Source: Thermoplasmatota archaeon (GTDB lineage: Archaea; Thermoplasmatota; Thermoplasmata; Thermoplasmatales; Thermoplasmataceae). From it: 53,102 nt of DNA. Positions 45,622-53,102 of the stretch are shown here, piece by piece (positions within the stretch are counted from its first letter, which is position 1; the number at the start of each line of letters is the position of its first letter). The translations under genes and the position numbers were made by a program. Location: contig JAMDCA010000038.1 in assembly GCA_023489435.1 (NCBI GenBank), positions 1 through 53,102 of the forward strand. Direction: 5' to 3'. The notes beneath the pieces were generated by a model that worked only from the letters and a program-made list of their open reading frames with translations, was not told the origin of the DNA and ran no database searches.

Positions 45622-46156
45622 ACCACTATAGAGTAAAATCTATACCTTAGCTCTATACTTAAAACTTATCACAGTAAATACGAAAAATTCGCCCTAGAAC
45701 CTACATAACGGAATGCCACCCGGTTAAGCCCGGGGGGAATTTTTCGTATATGTATGGCAGGATGTATATATGGGTGCAGTAGCGTGTGCATGTTTAACTT
45801 TGGCGCCCATACCAGTGGGAATTGTGCTTTTAAGGCCACTTTCTGTATAGGGCCCATCAATGAGATCCATGAAACCTTATCAAAATTCCGGTTAACGCAG
45901 TTGCTGTATGCAGTCCCAGTTCTTTGCATGGATGTACACTGAATTCAGGATACCCGTCCATTGCCCAATTCCGCTCTTCCGTCCTGTGCCAATGGCATAA
46001 TTGCACTTTGAAAATAGTGCCTATTGGAAAAAAAGGGGCAGGACCCAGGCCTTTGGAAACGAAGGTCCATGACCTAGCAACGAGTCGCACCCTGCGAGGA
46101 TTAAATCTGCTTTTCTGCAAGCTTCACCGGTTTACTTGCTGAAAGCGGTATGGTGT
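45622..46156. other. Intergenic region with long inverted repeat upstream of the pilin gene
   Basis: About 535 bp with no convincing coding frame. It contains a perfect 13-bp inverted repeat, ATACGAAAAATTC (45678-45690) and GAATTTTTCGTAT (45737-45749), extended inward by CCC/GGG after one mismatch. Pilin promoter sequence (TTTAAGTATA on the minus strand, near 45650) lies between the repeat and the gene. I looked for RNase P, SRP and 5S rRNA hallmarks and found none that held up. Confidence 0.5.
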
Positions 46157-47281
46157 TTAGTGATTCAGAAGGTTGCCCTCTGCAACAATGAGCCTAGGTT
46201 GAGCGTCTATCTCAAAAGGGTCTTTGTCCCAAACTGTAAAGGAAGCAAGTTTTCCCTTTGCAATGGTTCCGAGGTTTTCTATTCCAAGGATTTCAGCAGG
46301 TTCCCTCGTAAGTTTTGCAACGGCCTCTTCCCTTGGCATGCCAAACTTGAGGAAGTGCCTCATTGTGAGAAACAGGTTCCTCTGGAGGATTACAGGGTGA
46401 TCAGACATCATACAGAACTTTACTCCAGAATCCATAATGAGCTTACAGTTTCTCCAGCTTTCATGTTTCAGTTCCACCTTGTATGGATGGGAATCCAGTG
46501 GGCCGTAAACCAGAGAAATCCCTCTTGCCTTCATTTCTTTAAGAACTTCAGGCCTGTAAAAGTCCATTCCATGATTTATTATGGCCTTGAACCCGAATTC
46601 ATCAATCAAACTCATGAGAACATAGGCATCGTCCTCTCTGTGAAGATGTGTCATGAGTTTTTCTTCTCCCTTTAGGATCCTCATAAAAACTTCATCCAGG
46701 GGCTCAACCTCATCCTGGACTTTCTTGCCAGCATCAAGCAATGACAGGAGCTTTCTCGCTTTTATGAACCGCTCCCTCAGAAGGGCAATAGCCCCCATTC
46801 GTGTTGTTGGGCGTTTCCCCTCCCATTCCTTGGTGCTTCGCGGGTTGTATCCTAGTGCCGTCTTTATGCCAATGTCCTTGACGTAAGCGTCCTTTATGTT
46901 TGATGCGAATGTCCTCAGTAACACTGCCTTCCCGCCTATGGGATTCCCGCTGCCGGGCAATACCACAGTGTAAAGTACATTGCTCTCCACAGACTCCTGG
47001 AAAGCGCTGTCGTCCATGTAGACGCTGTGAAGGGCGTTAACAAGTGGATATATTGGATCCATGTGTTCATTTGCCTCATCTTCTCCTGAAGGCTCCCCGG
47101 CTCTCGCCATCCCAATATGTGCATGGGCATCTATGAATGCGGGCGTCACAACGCCCTCCGATATTATTTCCCCTTTGGGCTTTTTAGTGCTTATCTCGAG
47201 TATTTCCCTTTCAAAACCTATGTAAACATCTTCCAGAATCTTCCCATCATTGTACAGAGATGTAGCTTTTACATACTTCAT
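46157..47281 (-). CDS. Amidohydrolase, imidazolonepropionase-like
   Basis: 374 residues from the ATG at 47281; the longer frame to 47389 overlaps the neighbouring gene. The metal motif HAHIG is at 53-57, further His ligands lie in THLHRED and INHGMDF, and the Asp in MMSDHPV. The end GTIAKGKLASFTVWDKDPFE is the usual composite beta-sandwich of the superfamily. The substrate is unknown; no other histidine-degradation genes are nearby. It may be co-transcribed with the epimerase upstream (43-nt gap). Confidence 0.87.
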   Translation of the reverse strand: MKYVKATSLYNDGKILEDVYIGFEREILEISTKKPKGEIISEGVVTPAFIDAHAHIGMARAGEPSGEDEANEHMDPIYPLVNALHSVYMDDSAFQESVESNVLYTVVLPGSGNPIGGKAVLLRTFASNIKDAYVKDIGIKTALGYNPRSTKEWEGKRPTTRMGAIALLRERFIKARKLLSLLDAGKKVQDEVEPLDEVFMRILKGEEKLMTHLHREDDAYVLMSLIDEFGFKAIINHGMDFYRPEVLKEMKARGISLVYGPLDSHPYKVELKHESWRNCKLIMDSGVKFCMMSDHPVILQRNLFLTMRHFLKFGMPREEAVAKLTREPAEILGIENLGTIAKGKLASFTVWDKDPFEIDAQPRLIVAEGNLLNH

Positions 47282-47324
47282 AGTACATGATGAGTTCCTT
47301 TGTATTTTCAATTTTTGGAACTTA

Positions 47325-48137
47325 TCATGATAACCGGAAAGTTGCGGAACATTGGAATTTGTCTCCAGGTGGGATTGATACCAGGCCAATTCCGTTGTTG
47401 AATGAGTCCGGGGCTGCGGTCATTGGCTCTGCTGCAATGGACTTTCCTCGGGTAAATTCCCCATTGTACAACACCAGGTATGGCATATTGGTATTTTCCA
47501 TGATTATTCTCCTGTCCCCTGCAAAGAGCACTGGCGTGGTATTTGTTATATAAGTGTTGTCGAATGGCAACCCGCCTTTTGAGCTGAGTGTCCTGGGCTT
47601 AATGGCTGTTACTGTTCCATCAGGGAAATACCCGGATTCAAAGTTGAGCCGGAGGAGGTTCTGCTTTGATTCTATGGCCCAGGAATCCTTAAAGTTGAAG
47701 TATGGGTGCATTCCCGCCATGAAGGGCCCATTGGCACTGCCTTTGTTCTCAGCCTCGATGTGAATTGAGAAGGAATGGGATTTAATTTCAAATTCCAGTT
47801 TCAGGAATAGATCTGTAGGATAATTAGAAGTCGAGAGATTGATGGTGAAAATGCCCTTGTTTTCCCCTTGCTTCTCAGAAACCCAGTTGAGTTCCCTTGT
47901 AAGGCCATGGATGCTGTGTTCTCCATTGTTCTTGGGTAGATGATATTGCTTGCCTTCCCAGACATACATTGCGTTTCTGACCCTCCCGGCATAAGGCAGC
48001 ATAATGGCCATTCCACCATGTGTCTGCACCCCATCCTCACTCTGCTTCAGAATTTCAAGGCCATTCAGAACAAGTGATTTTACATAAGCGCCTTTTTCCA
48101 TTATTTCCACTGAGCTTCTGCCTTCTGCAAGGATCAA
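47325..48137 (-). CDS. Aldose 1-epimerase family protein
   Basis: 270 residues. LPYAGRVRNAMYVWEGKQYHLPKN and HSIHGLTRELNW carry the substrate His. MAGMHPYFNF holds the catalytic acid His, and AAEPMTAAPDSFN the catalytic Glu. It interconverts anomers of a hexose or related sugar. It may lie in an operon with the downstream amidohydrolase. Confidence 0.87.
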   Translation of the reverse strand: MILAEGRSSVEIMEKGAYVKSLVLNGLEILKQSEDGVQTHGGMAIMLPYAGRVRNAMYVWEGKQYHLPKNNGEHSIHGLTRELNWVSEKQGENKGIFTINLSTSNYPTDLFLKLEFEIKSHSFSIHIEAENKGSANGPFMAGMHPYFNFKDSWAIESKQNLLRLNFESGYFPDGTVTAIKPRTLSSKGGLPFDNTYITNTTPVLFAGDRRIIMENTNMPYLVLYNGEFTRGKSIAAEPMTAAPDSFNNGIGLVSIPPGDKFQCSATFRLS

Positions 48138-48284
48138 GATTTACCACTCCTGAATTGAATAAGAGTTCTGCTTTCTTAACTTTTTTCTGTAATGTGCCAT
48201 CTCTCTGTGCAATCTGTTTGAGAAATATTGAATGTTTCCCATTCAGCAAATCGCTAACCTTAATTTTCATATGCCTCTACAGGG

Positions 48285-49022
48285 ATGTTGAAAGAAATTC
48301 AGGTCCTGGATGATGTTTTCATTTCGGAACTCCACTGCATCTATCTAAGGGACATTTCTGCCGTGGTGGTTTCCGATCTTCATCTTGGCTTTGAGGAAGA
48401 GATGAATCTGCATGGCCTCTTCCTTCCAAAACTCCAGAGGGATCATGTTGAAGCCATGATTGACCGGATCATTGAAAGATACAACCCTGAAAAGCTCATA
48501 ATTAATGGAGATTTCAAACATGAATTCTCAAAGAACCTCCCTCAGGAATGGGATGATATCACACATTTCATAAACCGCTATGAAAAGCAGTTGAAGCTCC
48601 ATTTTATTAGGGGGAACCATGACAATTACCTTATCACTATCCTGAAGAGAAAAAACATAGAGATAACCGAGACCTTTGAGAACGACCGCTATTATATCTA
48701 CCATGGAGATCGGGACCAGAAATTCAGGAAGATTACAATACTGGGGCATGAACATCCTTCCCTGGTTCTCCGGGACAGGGTCGGGGGGATGTTCAAGATT
48801 CCTGCGTTTGTTTTTAACGAAGAGTCAAAGATCCTCATTACTCCTGCAATGAGCTTCTTCTCCTCTGGCACAGATGTTGCACAGAGTCTTCTCAGCGAGG
48901 AACACTTTACACCTGTGCTCAGACATACCGACTCCAGCAAGTTCCGGGTGTATGGAGTAACCGAGGAATTCGGTCTAGTCGACTTTGGATACCTGAGAGA
49001 CCTCCAGGCCAACAGGCAATAA
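48285..49022 (+). CDS. Metallophosphoesterase, calcineurin-like
   Basis: 245 residues. The metal motifs occur in order: SDLHLG (D31, H33), NGDFKH, GNHDNY and GHEHPS. It belongs to the archaeal MJ0037-like group of predicted phosphoesterases of unknown substrate. Monocistronic, upstream of tRNA-Asp. Confidence 0.87.
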   Translation: MLKEIQVLDDVFISELHCIYLRDISAVVVSDLHLGFEEEMNLHGLFLPKLQRDHVEAMIDRIIERYNPEKLIINGDFKHEFSKNLPQEWDDITHFINRYEKQLKLHFIRGNHDNYLITILKRKNIEITETFENDRYYIYHGDRDQKFRKITILGHEHPSLVLRDRVGGMFKIPAFVFNEESKILITPAMSFFSSGTDVAQSLLSEEHFTPVLRHTDSSKFRVYGVTEEFGLVDFGYLRDLQANRQ

Positions 49023-49134
49023 AATATGAATGTCTTCCACTTCATTCATTTTTGCTTGAAAACAAAGAGCAAAATGCTTAAAGACCTGCCATATCACCTA
49101 ATACTTTTAATAAAACCGTGCAATCAACGGTAAA

Positions 49135-49207
49135 GCCCTGGTAGTGTAGCGGCCTATCATACGAGCCTGTCGAGCTCGTGACTCGGGTTCAAATCCCGGC
49201 CAGGGCG
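49135..49207 (+). tRNA. tRNA-Asp (anticodon GTC)
   Basis: The acceptor stem GCCCTGG (49135-49141) pairs with CCAGGGC (49200-49206), discriminator G. The anticodon stem CGAGC/GCTCG encloses CTGTCGA, giving GTC. The T arm is CGGGTTCAAATCCCG. A CTTTTAATA element lies about 30 bp upstream. Confidence 0.94.
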
Positions 49208-49419
49208 TAAAATATAAGCTCGTGTTTCTTACTCATTCAGTTGACTTTTCTGAACAATAACGGAACGGGAAGGTCTTACTGAAAAAAAAAGTGTTCAATA
49301 ATCAGCCATTTTAAAGAGTATTCTGAAATGGGAGATGTAAGACTGTAAGTACAGTGAAAATAGGCATGCCTCACATATAAGTGTCTCTTTAATTATAATT
49401 GCTATAATTTAATTTAAAG

Positions 49420-49602
49420 ATGGCACAAGAAAATGGCCGAAAAATACTAGACGTAACGCATATTTCCTCAAGGGGCTCATCTTACAGGATCACTTTGCCA
49501 AAAAAAGTGGCCGCAGAACTGAACCTCTCAAATGAGGATGACATAATTATATTCTACCAGGAGGAACTGGGAAGAATTACACTGGAAAAACTGAGGCACT
49601 GA
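49420..49602 (+). CDS. AbrB/MazE-type DNA-binding protein
   Basis: 60 residues, a single swapped-hairpin domain: VTHISSRGSSYRITLPKKVAAELNLSNEDDIIIFYQ. Usually a transcription regulator or antitoxin. No toxin gene is adjacent, so a stand-alone regulator is more likely. A TATA-like stretch (TATAATTTAATTTAAA) ends right before the ATG. Confidence 0.82.
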   Translation: MAQENGRKILDVTHISSRGSSYRITLPKKVAAELNLSNEDDIIIFYQEELGRITLEKLRH

Positions 49603-49657
49603 GTTTTTTTAGTTCTGAACAAAAACGACAAAATAGCGCTTGACGTCTTTCTTAAAC

Positions 49658-50002
49658 CTATAACCCATCGCTACTCTTTTCAGAAACAGCGGTCCACTCT
49701 GTTCCCCATTTTCCAAGGAGAACTATGACTTCATTCAAAGCCATTCCTTTCTCCGTTAGAGAATATGAAACACTGAAAGGCTGGATAGAAATCACTTCTC
49801 TCTTTATTATCCCCTTGCTGGCCAGTATCTTAAGGTTGTTTGAAAGTGTCTTGGAGCTTATTCCCTTGGCTTCCCTCAGAAGCTCGTTGAAGCCCATGTT
49901 TCTGGTCATCAGATACCTTATGAGTATCAGATTCCATTCACTGCCAACTTCCCTGATTGCTGAAACTATCGGGCATTTATCCAACTCTGTGTGCTTGATC
50001 AT
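49658..50002 (-). CDS. HxlR-family winged-helix regulator
   Basis: 114 residues. It has CPIVSAIREVGSEWNLILIRYLMTRNMGFNELLREAKGISSKTLSNNLKILASKGIIKRE, the HxlR signature including the conserved Cys near the N-terminus, which senses electrophiles or oxidants in several relatives. It is divergent from the pirin gene, which it may control. Confidence 0.88.
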   Translation of the reverse strand: MIKHTELDKCPIVSAIREVGSEWNLILIRYLMTRNMGFNELLREAKGISSKTLSNNLKILASKGIIKREVISIQPFSVSYSLTEKGMALNEVIVLLGKWGTEWTAVSEKSSDGL

Positions 50003-50065
50003 ATTTTGGAACTTACCTGATGGTTAGCTGATATCCCAAATTCCTCTTAAAGGTAATAAATGTAG

Positions 50066-50081
50066 AAAGTATATCTACTTT
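50066..50081. promoter_or_regulatory. Palindrome in the hxlR/pirin divergent promoter
   Basis: AAAGTA, four bases, TACTTT, overlapping a GTATAT TATA-like element, in the 182-bp space between the two divergent genes. It is a candidate operator for the HxlR regulator. Confidence 0.4.
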
Positions 50082-50184
50082 ACATGGTAAACTGGAATTC
50101 CAAGCATGAAATAAATTCCTTGCCGGATTACTTAAGAAGAGGCGTTGATGTATAATTCCTTGAAACCATGAAAAAGGTGAGAAA

Positions 50185-51108
50185 ATGAATCACGAGAAAC
50201 AGATTAAACATGTATTTACAGGGCAGGAAACTTACGATGGAGCAGGTGTAAAACTCAACAGGATACTTGGGGGGCATCTGTCTGCTCAGATCACTGATCC
50301 TTTCCTGATGCTGGACCACTTCGGCTCATCAAAGGTTGAGGATTACATAAAGGGATTCCCGTGGCATCCCCACAGGGGAATAGAAACCGTAACCTACCTC
50401 CTTTCGGGGAAAGTATTTCATGAGGACAGTGAAGGCAACAGAGGAGTGATCCATACAAATGACCTCCAGTGGATGACAGCGGGGAGTGGGATATTCCACC
50501 AGGAGATGCCAAAGCCACTGGACGAGACGGATCCGGAGGAACTTCTCAAGGCAGTTGGGTTACCAACCAATGTTTCGGGTTTCCAGCTGTGGATCAATCT
50601 GCCTGCAAAGCATAAGATGACCATGCCGACTTACAGGGACATTAAGGGGAACGGCGTCCCGTTGGTGGAGACAGAAGGTGGTGCAAGAGTGAAAATAATA
50701 TCGGGCTCCTTCGGAAACAATGAGGGGCCCTTCGATGGATTGTACGGCACTGACCCCACATATCTGGATGTTTCCATGAAAGAAGAATCCGAGTTTATAA
50801 TTCCAGTAAAGGCAGGGTATACCTCATTGCTTTATGTCATAGGGGGAAAGGGACACTTTGACTCAAGTGATGATAATTCCTACTTCCCTGGCCAGGCTCT
50901 AGTGTACTCGCAGGAAGGAGACCACATCAGGGTGCGCACAGAAGATTCACCACTGAGATTCATACTGCTTTCGGGTAAACCCATGAACGAACCCATATGG
51001 TGGCATGGCCCTATTGTCATGAACTCCAGGGAACAGATTAACGAAGCTGTGCATGACCTCCAGACGGGGAATTTTGTTAGAGAAAAGAACCCGGTGTTTG
51101 TTGACTGA
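50185..51108 (+). CDS. Pirin-family cupin protein
   Basis: 307 residues, bicupin. Metal ligands are in FPWHPHRGIETVTYLLSG (H61, H63) and GSGIFHQEMP (H105, E107), the complete pirin set. Relatives show quercetinase activity or act as redox-responsive cofactors. An AAGGTGAG ribosome site precedes the ATG. Confidence 0.92.
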   Translation: MNHEKQIKHVFTGQETYDGAGVKLNRILGGHLSAQITDPFLMLDHFGSSKVEDYIKGFPWHPHRGIETVTYLLSGKVFHEDSEGNRGVIHTNDLQWMTAGSGIFHQEMPKPLDETDPEELLKAVGLPTNVSGFQLWINLPAKHKMTMPTYRDIKGNGVPLVETEGGARVKIISGSFGNNEGPFDGLYGTDPTYLDVSMKEESEFIIPVKAGYTSLLYVIGGKGHFDSSDDNSYFPGQALVYSQEGDHIRVRTEDSPLRFILLSGKPMNEPIWWHGPIVMNSREQINEAVHDLQTGNFVREKNPVFVD

Positions 51109-51182
51109 ACAGCAAACACCAAACTATTTTGCAGTAAAAAACCAGAATTTAGATACCTTGAACCGATTAATGCCCGAACAAA

Positions 51183-51641
51183 ATGTCGCATGTTATATTT
51201 GAAACAAACATGGGAAATATCAAGATTGAGCTCTTTGAAAAGGAAATGCCCGTAACAGCAGGTAATTTCAAAAAGTTAGTGGAACAGGGCTTCTACAACG
51301 GAGTGATTTTCCACAGAGTAATACCGGACTTTATGATCCAGGGCGGAGACCCCACGGGAACCGGAATGGGCGGACCAGGATATAACATAAAAGACGAATT
51401 CACAAAGAACAACCGCAACTCCAGGGGCACAATTTCAATGGCCAATGCAGGACCAAACACAGGCGGTTCACAGTTTTTCATTAACGTGGTTGATAACCAT
51501 TATCTTGACTCCAAACACCCGGTCTTCGGAAAAGTGGTTGAAGGCATGGATGTTGCCGAAAAAATAAGCAAAGTCAAGAGAGATCGTGGAGATAAGCCAC
51601 TTTCAAAGGTCACGATAAATAAGGCTACCTATCATAAATAA
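51183..51641 (+). CDS. Peptidyl-prolyl isomerase, cyclophilin type
   Basis: 152 residues. Motifs are [44 protein letters not shown] and [13 protein letters not shown], with catalytic Arg and Phe/Gln present. No signal peptide, so cytosolic folding catalyst. Leaderless-looking start. Confidence 0.95.
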   Translation: MSHVIFETNMGNIKIELFEKEMPVTAGNFKKLVEQGFYNGVIFHRVIPDFMIQGGDPTGTGMGGPGYNIKDEFTKNNRNSRGTISMANAGPNTGGSQFFINVVDNHYLDSKHPVFGKVVEGMDVAEKISKVKRDRGDKPLSKVTINKATYHK

Positions 51642-51670
51642 CCTGGCTTTACCATTTTTTTGAAAAACCC

Positions 51671-52837
51671 TTACTTGTTTTCCTTCATTTTATTTTTCAG
51701 GTTCAGGTAGGCTTCCTCATACGAGGTGTTTATTGCATCTGCAACAACATCGTAGGAAGCCCCTTTCTTAAGACTGAAGGAAACCTTGATGCTGTTTGTG
51801 GTGAAAGCCTTTGTAAAGAAGAAGCTCCTGAATTCAAGCAGGCCTGCATCACCAGATTTCTGCCCAAGCAAACTGTCGCCCCCCTTCATAACTTCCCTGA
51901 TGGGGACGTCCACGGGGAATCCAAGTATAATGTTATTGCCCTGAGGTGCCCTGTTCTTCATTTCCCAGTAACCCTCCTCAAGTGCAACGTTGATTGCATG
52001 GGATATTGAATTGAAATCCTCCATTCTCCTGAAATCTATGATTACCTTTACAGTGTTGGAATTGAATGTCTTTGTGTAGAAGTACATCTGAAAATTCGTC
52101 AGGCCCAAGTCATCCTTCTTCTTTTCAAGGCTGTTACTCGCAATATCGATAATGCCCCGGATCTGTGCGTCCACTGGAAGTGCGGCTGAGACTGTTGCCC
52201 TTATGTTGGAATTATAGCCAAGAATCTTGAATTCCGACTGGGAAAGCAGAGCAGTATTTGGAAGTTCCACAACATAGCCGTCTATATCCTTGACCTGGAC
52301 TGTCAACAGCTTAACGTCAACAACTTCGCCAATTACTGGATTGTCAAACATCCACGAGTAGTAGGATACCTTGTCCTTTGGTTTGACAATGCCAGCACTG
52401 GCAAGGAGCAGTCCTGACAGCAGGCTGGAAACCGTGCTCTGTAAAGCGAAAGACAGGATCAGGCCTCCTACTGTGCCACCGATAAGTGCACCCGTCAGGC
52501 TTACTCCCATGTATTCGAGAAATACTGCTATGGCAATTCCATAAACAACTGCCCTGAGAATGGTGTATAATCCCCTGATGTTCCGTTTGGTCCTTTTCTG
52601 GGAAGTGATCTCTATGGCTTGCTTGATTCCCCGTAGTATGATGTATGCAAATCCAAAAATGACGGCCGCTGCAATTGCGTCCCTCATGTACAGATCATAG
52701 CTTTTCAGGAACGGATAATAAGCTTCTACACTTGGATACAGAAAATACTGGAAGGTTACAAGTACGATAATCCCAATGGATATAATGCCAATGGCTTTCA
52801 GCGTTTCCCGGCCAACAGTTGGCACCCTTGAACTCAT
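51671..52837 (-). CDS. MscS-family mechanosensitive channel
   Basis: 388 residues. About four transmembrane helices (roughly 12-35, 45-65, 85-105, 110-145), the last being Gly/Ala-rich pore lining (GALIGGTVGGLILSFALQSTVSSLLSG). The beta domain follows (GEVVDVKLLTVQVKDIDGYVVELPNTALL) and then an alpha/beta vestibule that appears duplicated (YFYTKTFNSNTVKV and FFFTKAFTTNSIKV). It protects against osmotic down-shock. Confidence 0.9.
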   Translation of the reverse strand: MSSRVPTVGRETLKAIGIISIGIIVLVTFQYFLYPSVEAYYPFLKSYDLYMRDAIAAAVIFGFAYIILRGIKQAIEITSQKRTKRNIRGLYTILRAVVYGIAIAVFLEYMGVSLTGALIGGTVGGLILSFALQSTVSSLLSGLLLASAGIVKPKDKVSYYSWMFDNPVIGEVVDVKLLTVQVKDIDGYVVELPNTALLSQSEFKILGYNSNIRATVSAALPVDAQIRGIIDIASNSLEKKKDDLGLTNFQMYFYTKTFNSNTVKVIIDFRRMEDFNSISHAINVALEEGYWEMKNRAPQGNNIILGFPVDVPIREVMKGGDSLLGQKSGDAGLLEFRSFFFTKAFTTNSIKVSFSLKKGASYDVVADAINTSYEEAYLNLKNKMKENK

Positions 52838-52922
52838 CCCCTCCCCATTGACTTTATAATGTATAAAGTTTACATGTCAGCTGCGGAAATCCGGCTTCAG
52901 AGTCCATTTTCCATTGTTTTCT

Positions 52923-53102
52923 TCAGGTTTTCCCTGCCTTTGTGCCTTCCACGGGTAGCCCGGACTTTTCCCATTCTTCGATGCCACCTTCATAAGCGGA
53001 GGCATTGTAACCCATATTTTTCAATATCCGCGCAGCGCGTTTTGACGCAAGACATGTATAATTCTTGCAGTAAGTGACCACAGACTTTTGCCCTCCAAGG
53101 GC
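52923..53102 (-). CDS. Rhodanese-like domain protein, 5' end outside window
   Basis: The last 59 residues are visible. VVTYCKNYTCLASKRAARIL holds the active-site loop, with Cys in CKNYTC, and YEGGIEEWEKSGLPV is the usual rhodanese end. It would transfer sulfane sulfur; the remainder of the gene lies beyond 53102. Confidence 0.85.
   Translation of the reverse strand, partial: ALGGQKSVVTYCKNYTCLASKRAARILKNMGYNASAYEGGIEEWEKSGLPVEGTKAGKT

Noticed and set aside
45622-46156. Possible RNase P RNA, SRP RNA or 5S rRNA in the intergenic region
   Set aside because: Short resemblances such as ACAGAAA and AGGGTG occur, but the conserved elements are not found in the required order and no closing helix was seen.
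1-53102. CRISPR array or tandem satellite
   Set aside because: No regularly spaced direct repeats were seen on either strand.

Overview
This window is from a euryarchaeal genome, most likely a member of the Thermoplasmatales (Cuniculiplasma, Ferroplasma or Thermoplasma type). The evidence is an archaeal LeuRS and PheS alpha subunit, a tetraether-lipid-synthase-type radical SAM protein, archease, pyruvoyl arginine decarboxylase, a prepilin with a class III leader, a CopT/CopM/CopA copper cluster, a non-phosphorylative-type aldehyde dehydrogenase, and many leaderless GTG/TTG starts behind TATA elements. The species assignment is inference.

Left accessory region (1 to about 4.7 kb): a tRNA-Pro(CGG) is followed by an AT-rich island. 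It holds a tightly packed three-gene minus-strand operon: a protein with a COMMD-like (HN plus COMM) layout, an unrecognised acidic protein, and a SIR2-type NADase-like protein. About 1.6 kb with no intact gene follows, containing a decayed ORF. A lone HEPN protein and an IS200/IS605-type right-end relic close the region. The SIR2 operon is the best candidate here for an undescribed system, probably defence-related.

4.7 to 12 kb: an AidB-like acyl-CoA dehydrogenase; a three-gene operon of two related exported proteins and a membrane protein; and a 1039-residue surface protein built of a beta-propeller and eight repeats of about 80 residues, ending in a His-rich tail.

12 to 33 kb, housekeeping: PheS, a GNAT protein, a small membrane protein, an LsrF-like aldolase facing a class II aldolase/SDR fusion, tRNA-Arg, an LhgO-like oxidase, an MFS carrier, a signal-less cobalamin-binding-type protein, SSB, the truA-MFS-ligase group, a geranylgeranyl-reductase-like flavoprotein, the archease-pdaD-leuS operon, and a Tes-like radical SAM enzyme.

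33 to 45 kb: tRNA-Gly, an IS605-derived relic with a TnpB tail, an aldehyde dehydrogenase, the copper cluster with a truncated AlkD-like gene on its end, DUF488, the cysS-pncA-pncB tRNA-charging/NAD-salvage group, a histidine phosphatase, and a YyaL/DUF255 protein followed by a second small element that shares both ends with the first relic.

45 to 53.1 kb: a type IV pilin-like protein, a structured intergenic region, an amidohydrolase, aldose epimerase, metallophosphoesterase, tRNA-Asp, an AbrB-type regulator, a divergent HxlR/pirin pair, cyclophilin, an MscS channel, and a rhodanese gene cut by the window edge. No rRNA or CRISPR array was seen.
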